Shown here: piece by piece, positions 9,166 to 18,240 of the stretch | Position numbering within the stretch: the first letter of the stretch is position 1 | How the letters are laid out: every line of letters begins with the position of its first letter | Assembly: GCA_001567355.1 (NCBI GenBank) | Contig: JYNZ01000003.1 | Span: 134,655 to 179,990, forward strand | Length of the DNA: 45,336 bases | Source: a candidate division WS6 bacterium OLB20 | Lineage (GTDB): Bacteria > Patescibacteriota > Dojkabacteria > B142 > OLB20 | Direction: 5' to 3' | Notes under the pieces: model-generated | The model's input: only the letters and a program-made list of their open reading frames with translations | What the model was told of the DNA's origin: nothing | The model's database searches: none | Made by a program: the position numbers and the translations under genes

Positions 9166-10520
9166 TCTTCCTCCTCTTGCGGTTTATACAGATTAGTTAC
9201 AGTTTCCTGCGCATTATTCAGGTCCTGATCTCCCAGAAGCACCTGGTCAAACGCAGCCTTGACCCTGTCACCATCTGGAATACGCCAGTTCCTGCTGTTG
9301 GCAAGTGCCTGCATATACGGGCCCAGCAGTTCATTTGCCTCAGGATCGTTTGTTATTTCTCCCGCCATGCTAATCCTCGGGTAGAGAATGCCGATCGGTC
9401 TTCCATTTGCTTTAACTGTCTGATCAAGCGTTTTCAGCTGTTCGGCCTGTGTGATGAACTGGAGAAAATCCCATGCCACCGCAGTGTTCGAACTCTCTTT
9501 TGATACAGTCTGTCCCCAATAGGTCGGCCAGTAGATTTCCTCATCATTATTAATACTGCCCAGCTGTGGTACGGGTGCCACACCGACATCAATCCCCAGA
9601 TTATATTCTTCATTATATTCAAGAACATCAATCAACCGCCAGCTTGGAGCAGCATACATCGCAAGTTTCTTTTCAAGAAAGCTGGCAATATCGATTTTCT
9701 GATCTTCTGTCCAGACACCGGCAGAACCGACAAAACTCCGGTAAAAGGTCAGGGCCTCATCAGCTTTACCGATCTGCGCATCACTGGCAAATGTCGCCGT
9801 ACCTGCACCGTTTGTCATCTGGACACCGTTCTGGAGCAGAAGCAGGTTAAACATATCAAAATTAAACTCTGTATTGTTCGGAAAAACTGCCGAAAAACCG
9901 GAACTGATGATCCTGTTGTTAGCATCCCGTCTGGTAAGATTTTTTGCCTGAGTTGAAAACTCAAGCCAGTCATCACTCGGGAACGTATACAGCGCCTCCT
10001 GCAGCTTTGCCTTGTTGTAAATGATAGCCAGCGCATCCATGTAGACCGGAATCGCGAGCAGCCGGTCGTTGTAGGCAAAGTCAGAGGTAACAACAGGATA
10101 AAAGTCCTGCAGATCAGCCGGCGTGAATGTATTTGACGGAGCGGGGGAGACATACTTTTCGTAGACAGTCATCCAGCTGTTATGCACGGTAAAAATATCC
10201 GGCGTGCTAAGCGCATTGTTATCATTGAGGACAACATCAAGCTCTGAGCGGTATCCCTCAACACCATTTCTGACGCCGCGCTGGTCGTACTGGATCGTCA
10301 CATTCGGATGAAGGTTCTCGTATGCATCAATCAATGGACGGACGTTTTCCTCGGGTTCAAACAGATTCCACCAGATCAGAATAGTCTCTTCAGTTGATCC
10401 GCCAGGAGTAGGCGTAGGGTTTACCTGCTGGTTACCGCCACCTGTGCAGGCAGCCAGCGTTACAGCAAGAACTACGGCGGTTGCGGTGTATTTACTCAGC
10501 AGTTGTTTCATTCTGTTCAT
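9162..10520 (-). CDS. extracellular solute-binding lipoprotein (ABC-type, family 1-like)
   Basis: About 452 residues. The N-terminus is a lipoprotein signal with a short basic region, a hydrophobic core and the lipobox LAAC, then a G/P/T-rich tether. The mature part begins ILIWWNLFEPEENVRPLIDA and carries features of family 1 carbohydrate-type binding proteins (FTVHNSWMTVYEKYV, IPVYMDALAIIYNK, PTYWGQTVSKES, then AWDFLQF). The start is uncertain: ATGs at 10538, 10520 and 10511 are in frame, and all overlap the 3' end of the upstream DUF3048 gene. No ABC permease or ATPase is adjacent, which is odd for an importer. It may be an orphan receptor, or the transporter may lie elsewhere. The substrate cannot be read from the sequence. 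Confidence 0.85.
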   Translation of the reverse strand: MNRMKQLLSKYTATAVVLAVTLAACTGGGNQQVNPTPTPGGSTEETILIWWNLFEPEENVRPLIDAYENLHPNVTIQYDQRGVRNGVEGYRSELDVVLNDNNALSTPDIFTVHNSWMTVYEKYVSPAPSNTFTPADLQDFYPVVTSDFAYNDRLLAIPVYMDALAIIYNKAKLQEALYTFPSDDWLEFSTQAKNLTRRDANNRIISSGFSAVFPNNTEFNFDMFNLLLLQNGVQMTNGAGTATFASDAQIGKADEALTFYRSFVGSAGVWTEDQKIDIASFLEKKLAMYAAPSWRLIDVLEYNEEYNLGIDVGVAPVPQLGSINNDEEIYWPTYWGQTVSKESSNTAVAWDFLQFITQAEQLKTLDQTVKANGRPIGILYPRISMAGEITNDPEANELLGPYMQALANSRNWRIPDGDRVKAAFDQVLLGDQDLNNAQETVTNLYKPQEEEE

Positions 10521-11814
10521 TGTAGTTGAGTTCAACATTTGTTACTAACCGGTCACCCACCTTGACAGCAAATACTGTCCATATCTGTCCGCGCACCAGC
10601 TCAATCTCGTTTCCGTCCGAATCGAAGTAACGGGCACGCTCCAGCCGGTCATCCTTCTTCCAGGTTCCTTCAATTACCTGCCCGTCACGCAAGATTACGG
10701 CCCTGTCTTCACCAAGCATGTCAATGATTATCCGGTTGTGTCCGTCATTTGCCTCGCCGTAGTTGTGCCATTCAATTATCACATTCTTGGGAGCAATCTG
10801 CTCTCCGGTGAGCAGATCAATATCCTCGCGTCCTGCGATAAAGCGCTTATAGGTGTTGCTGGCCTTGTCATAAACAAACCTTGCAGCGTAATCATTGCGG
10901 GCCAGAGACAGAAACGCAATGTCAACAGATGCAAAGTTTCCGCGTTCTGTCACCGGAGCGTCATGCTTGAATTTCAATGGTTTAATACTCTGCGCACCAT
11001 AATCCCATGATCCCGACAGGCGCTGCAACTCTTTATTTATCAGCGAGAAATCGGTGTACAGCGAGTGCACATAGCCTGAAGAGCGTGCTTTTGCAGAATC
11101 TCTGTATCTGCTTCCGGCCGACTGTAGTGATTTAAGCCCCCAGCGGTAAATGGCGCCACGGGCATCTGCCTCTTCGCGGTACGTCTCCCATGGTGCATTA
11201 TCATATCCCGCCTGTCCTTCGTGCAGAATGACCGGGTCAGCAAATGCCGAAACAAACATAATCATGTAGTAACGCAGACTGCGCACCGGTCCGATCTTTT
11301 CGACATCCCTGTGCTGGAGGTATACAGGTACATATCGAGTGATACCTCCTTCAGCAAGAAATTCACCAACGATATCGGCTTTTGAAAGACCATGCTGCGG
11401 CCTTGCTGCCGTGTGGTTATTTATGGTTATCGCAACAGGATGCTGAACGATCATTTGATCGTACGCGTCTTTGGTCATAAGTGTTCCATTTATAGGGTTT
11501 TCATGATCCTTAATCTGGGCCGGGAGCGAAACTGACTCCAGCACAATATCTTCGGCAGCAGCTGGCGGTATAATTCTGAACTCGGTGTCAAGGTCGATCG
11601 GTGTCCGACGTTGTAGCACAGAATCAGCTGCAACAAATCCCGTGAAGACAACGATGAACAGAACCACAAGTGCCGCAAACCGCGCCAGCATCCTAACACT
11701 CAGGCGCAGCGGAACAGGTCTGAAGTTCTTCTGCTTTGAAGGAATTGTCGCCTTATCGAGCGTAACCCGAATTGCACGCTTGTCAGAGCTGCTTCTCTTG
11801 TTCATAATATCCAT
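10492..11814 (-). CDS. DUF3048 domain protein, membrane-anchored
   Basis: 440 residues. A basic cytoplasmic N-terminus is followed by one membrane helix near residues 45-63 and a large outside domain. The central region AARPQHGLSKADIVGEFLAEG, GGITRYVPVYL and KIGPVRSLRYY is the signature of the DUF3048 (YerB-like) family, whose biochemical role is unknown. Two ATGs (11814 and 11805) are possible starts. It is the first gene of a three-gene operon: its 3' end overlaps the lipoprotein start, which overlaps the Ig-protein start. The three together form a cell-surface unit on the minus strand. The promoter lies in the 45-nt divergent gap, but I see no clear pair of boxes there. Confidence 0.85.
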   Translation of the reverse strand: MDIMNKRSSSDKRAIRVTLDKATIPSKQKNFRPVPLRLSVRMLARFAALVVLFIVVFTGFVAADSVLQRRTPIDLDTEFRIIPPAAAEDIVLESVSLPAQIKDHENPINGTLMTKDAYDQMIVQHPVAITINNHTAARPQHGLSKADIVGEFLAEGGITRYVPVYLQHRDVEKIGPVRSLRYYMIMFVSAFADPVILHEGQAGYDNAPWETYREEADARGAIYRWGLKSLQSAGSRYRDSAKARSSGYVHSLYTDFSLINKELQRLSGSWDYGAQSIKPLKFKHDAPVTERGNFASVDIAFLSLARNDYAARFVYDKASNTYKRFIAGREDIDLLTGEQIAPKNVIIEWHNYGEANDGHNRIIIDMLGEDRAVILRDGQVIEGTWKKDDRLERARYFDSDGNEIELVRGQIWTVFAVKVGDRLVTNVELNYNEQNETTAE

Positions 11815-11859
11815 AGTACATTCAATCTGATTTCTTTTCTAGATTTTACATGCTGCCGC

Positions 11860-13080
11860 TTGGCTTCATCACTAACAAAATCAACTGACCTCGTCCGGAA
11901 ACTGATTGTATTCTTCATAATTTTTGCAATCTTTGTTTTCATATTTGATTTCATACTTGCCCTGATCTCTCCGGAAGAACGTGATACTCCGTTGCCGCGC
12001 AGGGACAACAAGGGGTACGTTGAAGCCAATAATGCCCTCGGGACAATCCCGCGGTTTCCGGTACGGTCTCTCACTCTTGCTCCTGACACAAGAGCATCAT
12101 ATGCCTTAACAAGCGCGCTGCCAGAGTTTCCGCCAACTGTAAATGTATACCGTATCGATCGTCCGACAGAGACGTTCCTCAGTGTGCCGAATGCCCTCAA
12201 AACCGCTGCAGCACTTGGATTTGATCCTGACCAGTATCAGAATACATCAGATGATGTATTATTCTGGTCAACACCCAACAGTACAAGGACGCTGACATAT
12301 AATAAGGTACTTGAAGACTGGCTGCTTGAAGTAAATCTTGCGACCGATCCTGCCGCACAGCTCGATGACAAAGAACTGGTTACTATTCAGGACTTTTACA
12401 AACAGGCTGCTGTCGGCATTATCGGGTCACTGGGTCCGGAGTCAGGAATGTTCAGCACTGACACTGTACGGGTTGACTATATTGATATTGATGCGAGTGG
12501 AAACTATACACGTTTTGTTCAGCCAACCGATGCACGTTATGCCAGGGTTGCACTATTCAAGGCCCTTGAATCGTCAAGTCTTGTAGAAAACTACCAGCCC
12601 CGCGAAGGCGAGGTTGCATCACGTCCCGTAACCTCAGAAGTGAGAAAAACAGCGTATATGAGTGCTCCTGCTGAGCTGGTGCTGCAGGGCAGTGCTGACG
12701 AGCCTGATGAAGACATACTTTCATATAAGTACCGTGAATTTCTGCCAGCAGACAAAGGAGTATATACCCTGATAAATCCCGAAACTGCATGGAACAACGT
12801 TCAGGCTAACCTGGGATATCTCTATTGGCTCAGGCCCGAGGACAGAGACGTTTTCGACCCTTATGAACAGGTGGTTGTCACACGGTTTGATGCTCAGCCC
12901 GAAAAAACCCGAATAATCTATCTTGAGCCGGACAACTGGGATCCTAATCTGCCCTATACGCAGTTCCTGCAACCGTTCTATATCTTTGAGGGTATCGCGA
13001 GACTCCAGGATGGCCGGGAGGCGGAATTTGCATTTATTGTCGAAGCATTGAATAATAGTTCCTATAATAACGGGGACTAA
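11860..13080 (+). CDS. hypothetical single-pass exported protein, TTG start
   Basis: 406 residues. The only plausible start in frame is TTG at 11860; the first in-frame ATG is near residue 200, and an ATG at 11850 is out of frame. A strong membrane helix lies at about residues 13-35 (KLIVFFIIFAIFVFIFDFIL), and the remaining 370 residues are polar and probably outside the membrane. I recognise no domain. It is divergent from the DUF3048 operon, with only about 45 nt between them, and is followed after 35 nt by CTP synthase. It is likely an envelope protein; function unknown. Confidence 0.65.
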   Translation: MASSLTKSTDLVRKLIVFFIIFAIFVFIFDFILALISPEERDTPLPRRDNKGYVEANNALGTIPRFPVRSLTLAPDTRASYALTSALPEFPPTVNVYRIDRPTETFLSVPNALKTAAALGFDPDQYQNTSDDVLFWSTPNSTRTLTYNKVLEDWLLEVNLATDPAAQLDDKELVTIQDFYKQAAVGIIGSLGPESGMFSTDTVRVDYIDIDASGNYTRFVQPTDARYARVALFKALESSSLVENYQPREGEVASRPVTSEVRKTAYMSAPAELVLQGSADEPDEDILSYKYREFLPADKGVYTLINPETAWNNVQANLGYLYWLRPEDRDVFDPYEQVVVTRFDAQPEKTRIIYLEPDNWDPNLPYTQFLQPFYIFEGIARLQDGREAEFAFIVEALNNSSYNNGD

Positions 13081-13115
13081 AGACTGCCCTTTTCTTTTTG
13101 TTTACCCACTTTAAC

Positions 13116-14792
13116 ATGAAAAAGCATCCGGTAAAGTACATTTTTGTGTCCGGAGGAGTACTCTCTGGGCTCGGAAAGGGCGTCTGCGCGGCCTCTCTTG
13201 GAATTCTTCTGCAGAAACGCGGTTTCTCAGTCAGCGTGATCAAATGCGAGACGTATCTCAATGTCGATTCAGGAACAATAAACCCTATTGAGCACGGTGA
13301 TCCCTTCCTCTGTGAGGACGGTCTGGAGGCCGATATGGATCTTGGAACCTATGAACGCTTTCTGGACATAGAAGTAGGTCGAAAAAACTTTACAACCATG
13401 GGCCAGGTGTATCAGAAGATCATCAATGACGAGCGACACATGCGCTATGAAGGTAAGACAGTAGACGCAATCCCTCACATCCCCGAAGAGATAATTCGCC
13501 GCATTAAAGTGGCAGCAAAAGGCTTTGACATTTGCATCATCGAGCTGGGTGGCACAGCAGGCGAGTATCAGAACATCTTCAATATCGAGGCGGCACGCAT
13601 CATGAAACTAAAGCACCCGAAGGATGTAATCCATGTACACCTCAGTTATGTACCTGTTCCGGCACATCTTGGCGAACCGAAGACCAAACCCACACAGCTT
13701 TCACTGAGGCTTCTTAACCAGGCGGGGATACAGCCGGATTTCCTTGTGGTGCGCAGTGAAGTAGAGATCGATAAAAAACGCCGAGAAAAACTGGCAATAA
13801 ACTGCAACCTCAACTCAGACTATATTATCAGTAATCCTGACCTCGCAAATATCTATCTTCTGCCGCAACTGTTCAGAAAGCAAAGATTTCATGTCAAGGT
13901 AATGAAAGAGCTCAATATCAAACCACCTCGCACAAGAACAGACCTGTCAGACTGGCAGGCGTTGCAACGACGGGTCCGCGGAAACAGCAAGACACCGGTA
14001 ACCATAGCTATCGCTGGAAAGTACTTTGCAACAGGCGATTACGAACTGTCGGACTCATATGCATCACTTCTTCATGCACTACGGCATGCCTCATGGTATA
14101 CGGGTATCGATCTCAGACTGAAATTTGTAAACACAGAAGACATTGAGAAGAAGGGGATTTCAATGCTCACAGATACATCCCCGGACGGAATAATCGTACC
14201 AATCGGCTGGGGCAACAGAGGTGTAGAGGGGAAAATATCCGCTATCAGGTATGCACGTGAGAGCAAAACCCCTTATCTGGGACTCTGTTATGGAATGCAG
14301 CTTGCTGCAGTCGAGTTTGCACGCAATGTTGCCGGTCTTAGAAATGCTCATACAGAAGAGGTCGATCCGGATACAGAGCACAAGATTATTCACAGTATTC
14401 CGTTTAATAAAAAGTACCAGACGATTAAAGGCGAAGGTGTGTCCATGAGACTGGGTGCATTTGATTGTGTACTCAAAGAGGGAACCCTTGCAGAACGTGT
14501 GTATTCAAAGCATGATGCCTGGAAGGATAAATCCGGTAGAATCATAAGCGAGCGTCACCGCCACCGCTTTGAGTTTAATAATGAATACAGGGCAATACTC
14601 GAAGAAAAAGGTTTCGTCATTTCTGGGACCTCTCCGGACGATTTTTTTGTAGAGATGATCGAGTTACCAAAAGCCCTGCACCCGTTCTTTATTGCCACGC
14701 AGGCTCATCCTGAGTACAAATCAAGGCCACTCCATCCTCATGCGCTCTTCCTTGAATTTCTAACTGCTGCAAAGAAAGCCAGGAAAAAGTAG
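13116..14792 (+). CDS. pyrG: CTP synthase (glutamine-hydrolysing)
   Basis: Makes CTP from UTP, ATP and glutamine. 558 residues, normal length. The N-terminal synthase domain opens with SGGVLSGLGKGVCAASLG (nucleotide loop). The magnesium-site regions CEDGLEADMDLGTYERF and IELGGTAGE follow. The C-terminal class I glutamine amidotransferase domain has the nucleophile C391 in GLCYGMQLA and the His/Glu pair in HPEYKSRP. I chose the ATG at 13116 because it starts the conserved MKKHPVKYIFVSGG; a TTG 18 nt upstream adds nothing conserved. Some normally constant residues are changed: KFDPYLNVDPGTM of typical enzymes is KCETYLNVDSGTI here, and GD after the GGT is GE. Catalytic residues remain, so activity is expected. 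Confidence 0.95.
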   Translation: MKKHPVKYIFVSGGVLSGLGKGVCAASLGILLQKRGFSVSVIKCETYLNVDSGTINPIEHGDPFLCEDGLEADMDLGTYERFLDIEVGRKNFTTMGQVYQKIINDERHMRYEGKTVDAIPHIPEEIIRRIKVAAKGFDICIIELGGTAGEYQNIFNIEAARIMKLKHPKDVIHVHLSYVPVPAHLGEPKTKPTQLSLRLLNQAGIQPDFLVVRSEVEIDKKRREKLAINCNLNSDYIISNPDLANIYLLPQLFRKQRFHVKVMKELNIKPPRTRTDLSDWQALQRRVRGNSKTPVTIAIAGKYFATGDYELSDSYASLLHALRHASWYTGIDLRLKFVNTEDIEKKGISMLTDTSPDGIIVPIGWGNRGVEGKISAIRYARESKTPYLGLCYGMQLAAVEFARNVAGLRNAHTEEVDPDTEHKIIHSIPFNKKYQTIKGEGVSMRLGAFDCVLKEGTLAERVYSKHDAWKDKSGRIISERHRHRFEFNNEYRAILEEKGFVISGTSPDDFFVEMIELPKALHPFFIATQAHPEYKSRPLHPHALFLEFLTAAKKARKK

Positions 14793-14794
14793 CC

Positions 14795-14817
14795 GTCGGA
14801 GTAGCACATTGTCCGAC
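14795..14817. repeat. inverted repeat just after pyrG
   Basis: GTCGGA (14795-14800) and TCCGAC (14812-14817) form a 6-bp stem with an 11-nt loop, starting 2 nt after the pyrG stop. It could end pyrG transcription, but it is followed by A's rather than T's on the + strand, so a classical intrinsic terminator is not supported. Confidence 0.4.
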
Positions 14818-16071
14818 AAAAACACACCTGACTCTATACCCAGGCTATACCAGCTAACGTTTTCTCTTCCCGTTTTGCATTATTACACCAGCATAGCGCG
14901 ATAAACAGGAAAAGATACTGCGGTTTCTGCTAAACGAACATATTCTCGCGACACAATGTCGGACATTCTGCCAGGAAGTCCGTTCGCGATATTTTTACCA
15001 GCACCAGTCCAATATCGTTTAGATATATCTCACACCGTCTTCGTTTCAGAAATCATAAACCTCGTCCGCTCAGAGCCTGAGTAAAATTTGCTGCCAATAT
15101 AAGGCGACTGCAAAGCGACCGATAGTATAGAGGCGTAAAAGAATGAGTATACAGACAGATAATATTAGTTAGCCAAGGTAAGCGTACGATAACCAACTGT
15201 ACTTGCTGTATAGATTATTGTAGTAACTATCGGCTTATTCTAAAAACCTTCATACACTCTGCCTGCTTTTAAGCAGCTAGAGAGAAGAACCAGTATCGAG
15301 AGACCGATCAGACACCGAAACTCATAAAGTATTTATTTTCATATCATGCAATTATCTCAACAGGCAGTCAGACATGCGACCTTTGCAACACCAGCGAGGT
15401 CTAAACCGGTACTAATGTACAACAAATATGTGATTGACAATCATAGCGTCTTGGATGTCTGTGTAGTATTCTTGTACAGAAATCTGTCAACGTCGTTTGC
15501 TGCGACGTGTTGTGTCAGTTTACTCTATATACAGGTCGTTTGTCTCTCTGATATATTATTTTCTTCACTGTATACTCTCACTCAAAGCCCTTTGGCGATG
15601 AAATTTGCTTGCCGGAATGCAAAATCGTATATATCTGCAATGTCACTAACACATACTATATACTAAATTTGTTTCTGTGTCTGAGAGTCTCCGGTCAATG
15701 TAGTCATGCCCATTGCAGACCGTGTATTTCATGAATAGAATCCGGATCGATTTTTACTGCTCAGCTGTTTCTATTCCGAAGCCTATAGCCGATCCACCAA
15801 CACAGGTAGCGCTGACTTCTACTGTGCGACAACACTTTTCGTGACACCTTATGATCCGATCGATATTGTCAGTTATTTTATCCTATGCGTCAGATTATAT
15901 GACCATACCCTAGATCAATAGATGCATTGCTAGTTCAACACTGGGTGTAATTTTGATTCCATTAATAATGGTTATCAGCAATCCCCATAATCTAAAAGCT
16001 AATTAGACGCGAAAAACTAACACCTGATACCACATACTTATTAATTGAAATATCCTTCTTGAATGTTGCCA

Positions 16072-16088
16072 TTAGCAGAGAGTGCTAA
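16072..16088. repeat. stem-loop TTAGCA/TGCTAA
   Basis: A perfect 6-bp stem (16072-16077 with 16083-16088) and a GAGAG loop. CTTCTT (16055-16060) and AAGAAG (near 16087-16092) lie on either side and could lengthen the structure imperfectly. Located about 210 nt upstream of the FN3-protein start. Function unknown. Confidence 0.4.
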
Positions 16089-16120
16089 GAAGAAGATTAT
16101 CGTTATGCACGCACAATCCG

Positions 16121-16155
16121 GGTGGAAAAGCCACCGCAGGTTCTGTTTTACCTGC
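16121..16155 (+). repeat. two back-to-back hairpins
   Basis: GGTGG/CCACC (16121-16125 and 16131-16135, 5-nt loop) is followed with no gap by GCAGGT/ACCTGC (16136-16141 and 16150-16155, 8-nt loop). The two could stack coaxially if transcribed. They sit about 145 nt upstream of the 16300 gene, so they could belong to its 5' leader, but no known riboswitch motif was recognised. Confidence 0.4.
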
Positions 16156-16299
16156 ATACAATTTCGTGTAAACTGATACCAGATACTACGTCCGATAATT
16201 AGACATGTGTGTGCAGCCGGGTACTCTACAATTCCTTAATATCCTTCCGGCACATATTAATTAGTGTATTTATTCTGTGAAACTGAGCAACCTTAAGGT

Positions 16300-18207
16300 A
16301 TGAGACGCAGGGAACCGTCAATAATCTCGATAATCGCACTGCTGATACTGGTCATCGGTATTCCTGCAACAATTGTTGCAATCAACCTTGGTTTTAATCC
16401 GTTTGCATTTGCCAGCCCAACAGAGTCTCCTGCCGAGCTGGTTGTTGCAAATGTCACAGACACCAGTGTAACGGTCTCGTTTCTCACTCCGGCAGCACCC
16501 ACTGATGCGCTTATCAAATATGGGACCGCTGCAGATGCACTAAACCTCATCGCTTCAGACACACGCGACCTGACGACAGGTCAGTCAGGGGCTTACCGAG
16601 TGCACACATTTGAGATCAGCAACCTGAACCCGGGTACAGAGTATTTTTTTGCGCCGGTAATCGGAGGAACAACCTACAACAACGGAAATACACCGTACTC
16701 GTTTGAGACGTTCACAACGCTTGACGCTCCGGCTGTCCCTAATCCGAAGTACGGTTCGGTCAATCCGACCAGCGCAGGTGCACTTGTTCGTGCACATGCA
16801 GTCAACGACGGTACCGTCTCTACTCCAATCTCAACACTGACAGCTGATAACGGTACGTTTACCTTTGATGCGGGATCCCTGAGGACACAGGATGGTGAGG
16901 TGTTTGACCTGCAAGGGGCGGAGGTGATTGCAGTTATTGCAACCGAGGATAATGCACGGGGTGGAGTCCAGTTTGATGCATCCGCACAACCCGGCAGGGT
17001 GGCTATCACCGGAAACTCAACCCTGGCTTACTCTCCTGTGCTGACAGCGCTTCCGGAGACAGGGATCACCGCCACACCTACATTTACAACCGGATCGTCA
17101 CCGACAACAACACCGACAGTAACCGTTACAGGCCAGCCAACGGCAACTGTAACTGCGACTGTAACCCCCACTGTTACAGCCACGACCTCACCCGGTGAGG
17201 ATGATTCCGTAATCCTTACTGCAGCATACAGCGGTGGACTTGAGCAGACAGACTCCAGTGCACCGCATACCGTTTTTATCAGCAATCTTTCAGTTAACGG
17301 TTTTACTGTAAACTGGCTCACCAAGGAGCCGACGACAGGCGCAGTGGTGGTCAGCAGTCAGAGCACACAGTATCTGGATAATCGCGACACCTCTTCAAGC
17401 CAGAGTGCACGTTACACGCATATGGTTGATATTGACACATCCGATGCGGATCCTGGTGACCTGATATCATTCCAGCTGACTTCAAACAACAAAACATTTT
17501 CAGGCATCGAGGATTTCCGTTTTTCGGTTACAGTACCCGAGATTTCGGATTCCCCTCCATCCCCGGCAAGTATTGAGGGTACTGTGGATACCGGCTTTAC
17601 CAGGACTATCGACCGCGACCTGATCATTGCAGGTCAGGGTTTTGGGGGCGGAACAACCTGGTCCAGTATTCCTGCACCACAGTCTGGAGGTTTTTCGCTT
17701 AGTTACGGTGACCTTGTTGATCCTGACACAGGATCATACGTCAGCCCGGATCAGATCAGGATTGTTGCCTATGGAGAATACAACAGCTCCGATACCGCCA
17801 CTGCAGATCCTGATGAGACTGTCGCACTGGACCTTGAGCCAGGTGTCAGTTTTACCGATCTTCGGCAGAGCAGAAGCTATTCATCACCGCCCAGGTTTAC
17901 CGGTACGGCTCCTGCAGGCAGCACTGTGCTGATCGATGTAAACGGAACAGAATACTCAGCAACAGCAGACTCGGGCGGTCAATGGCGTCTGAGTGACCTC
18001 AGCTCCCTGACCGCAGGGCAGAACACAATTAGCGCTTCTGCGGCTGGTGATATCGTCGCCACAACATTCTCACTTGACCTCGAGCTGCTGCCAGACACGG
18101 CGATCGAGAACTGGGGAAATCTGGCGGCCGGGGCGCTGCTTGTTCTGGCGGGACTGGTAATCAAACGTATTATTACTGTTACCCGTTATCAGCAGAGCAG
18201 AGGGTAG
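16300..18207 (+). CDS. surface protein with FN3-like domains and C-terminal anchor
   Basis: 635 residues. There is a signal/membrane segment at about 9-30. A first fibronectin-III/phosphatase-N-like domain spans about 45-145 (TDTSVTVSFLTPAAPTDALIKYG, then LNPGTEYFF). A second, related domain near 320-410 contains FTVNWLTKEPTTGAVV. A P/T-rich linker around 265-300 lies between them. A Big-type Ig module (APAGSTVLIDVNG) precedes the C-terminus. The end looks like a cell-wall sorting signal: LPDTA, then a hydrophobic helix, then a basic tail. A textbook LPETG also occurs internally near residue 250, outside such a context. An ATG follows AAGGT immediately, too close for a normal Shine-Dalgarno. 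Likely role: exported adhesin or wall-linked protein (inference). Confidence 0.75.
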   Translation: MRRREPSIISIIALLILVIGIPATIVAINLGFNPFAFASPTESPAELVVANVTDTSVTVSFLTPAAPTDALIKYGTAADALNLIASDTRDLTTGQSGAYRVHTFEISNLNPGTEYFFAPVIGGTTYNNGNTPYSFETFTTLDAPAVPNPKYGSVNPTSAGALVRAHAVNDGTVSTPISTLTADNGTFTFDAGSLRTQDGEVFDLQGAEVIAVIATEDNARGGVQFDASAQPGRVAITGNSTLAYSPVLTALPETGITATPTFTTGSSPTTTPTVTVTGQPTATVTATVTPTVTATTSPGEDDSVILTAAYSGGLEQTDSSAPHTVFISNLSVNGFTVNWLTKEPTTGAVVVSSQSTQYLDNRDTSSSQSARYTHMVDIDTSDADPGDLISFQLTSNNKTFSGIEDFRFSVTVPEISDSPPSPASIEGTVDTGFTRTIDRDLIIAGQGFGGGTTWSSIPAPQSGGFSLSYGDLVDPDTGSYVSPDQIRIVAYGEYNSSDTATADPDETVALDLEPGVSFTDLRQSRSYSSPPRFTGTAPAGSTVLIDVNGTEYSATADSGGQWRLSDLSSLTAGQNTISASAAGDIVATTFSLDLELLPDTAIENWGNLAAGALLVLAGLVIKRIITVTRYQQSRG

Positions 18208-18240
18208 GGTATAATCACTTTCAGTTAATCAGAATCTTCC

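Larger units (their letters stand above)
14793..16299. other. 1.5-kb gene-free region
   Basis: No convincing gene on either strand: stops are dense in all frames, and the only ORF above 100 codons (15346-15666, +) is rich in C, S and T and has no neighbour-like codon pattern. The stretch is visibly more A+T-rich than the flanking genes. It contains several short perfect hairpins, including 15490-15508 (ACGTCG/CGACGT), 16072-16088 and 16121-16155. Three GTCGGA-type sites cluster at its left end (14795-14800, 14810-14818, 14957-14965). No rRNA, tRNA, tmRNA, RNase P or CRISPR signature was seen. Such a long gap is unusual in an otherwise tightly packed window. Confidence 0.7.

Noticed and set aside
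15346-15666. 106-codon ORF in the gene-free region
   Set aside because: Composition rich in Cys, Ser and Thr, no neighbour-like codon pattern, no promoter or Shine-Dalgarno, and no recognisable fold; most likely a chance open frame in A+T-rich DNA.
16080-16088. GAGTGCTAA, the right half of a CIRCE (HrcA) element
   Set aside because: The left half TTAGCACTC at the required 9-nt spacing is absent; only TTAGCA directly before the loop is present, which makes an ordinary short hairpin.
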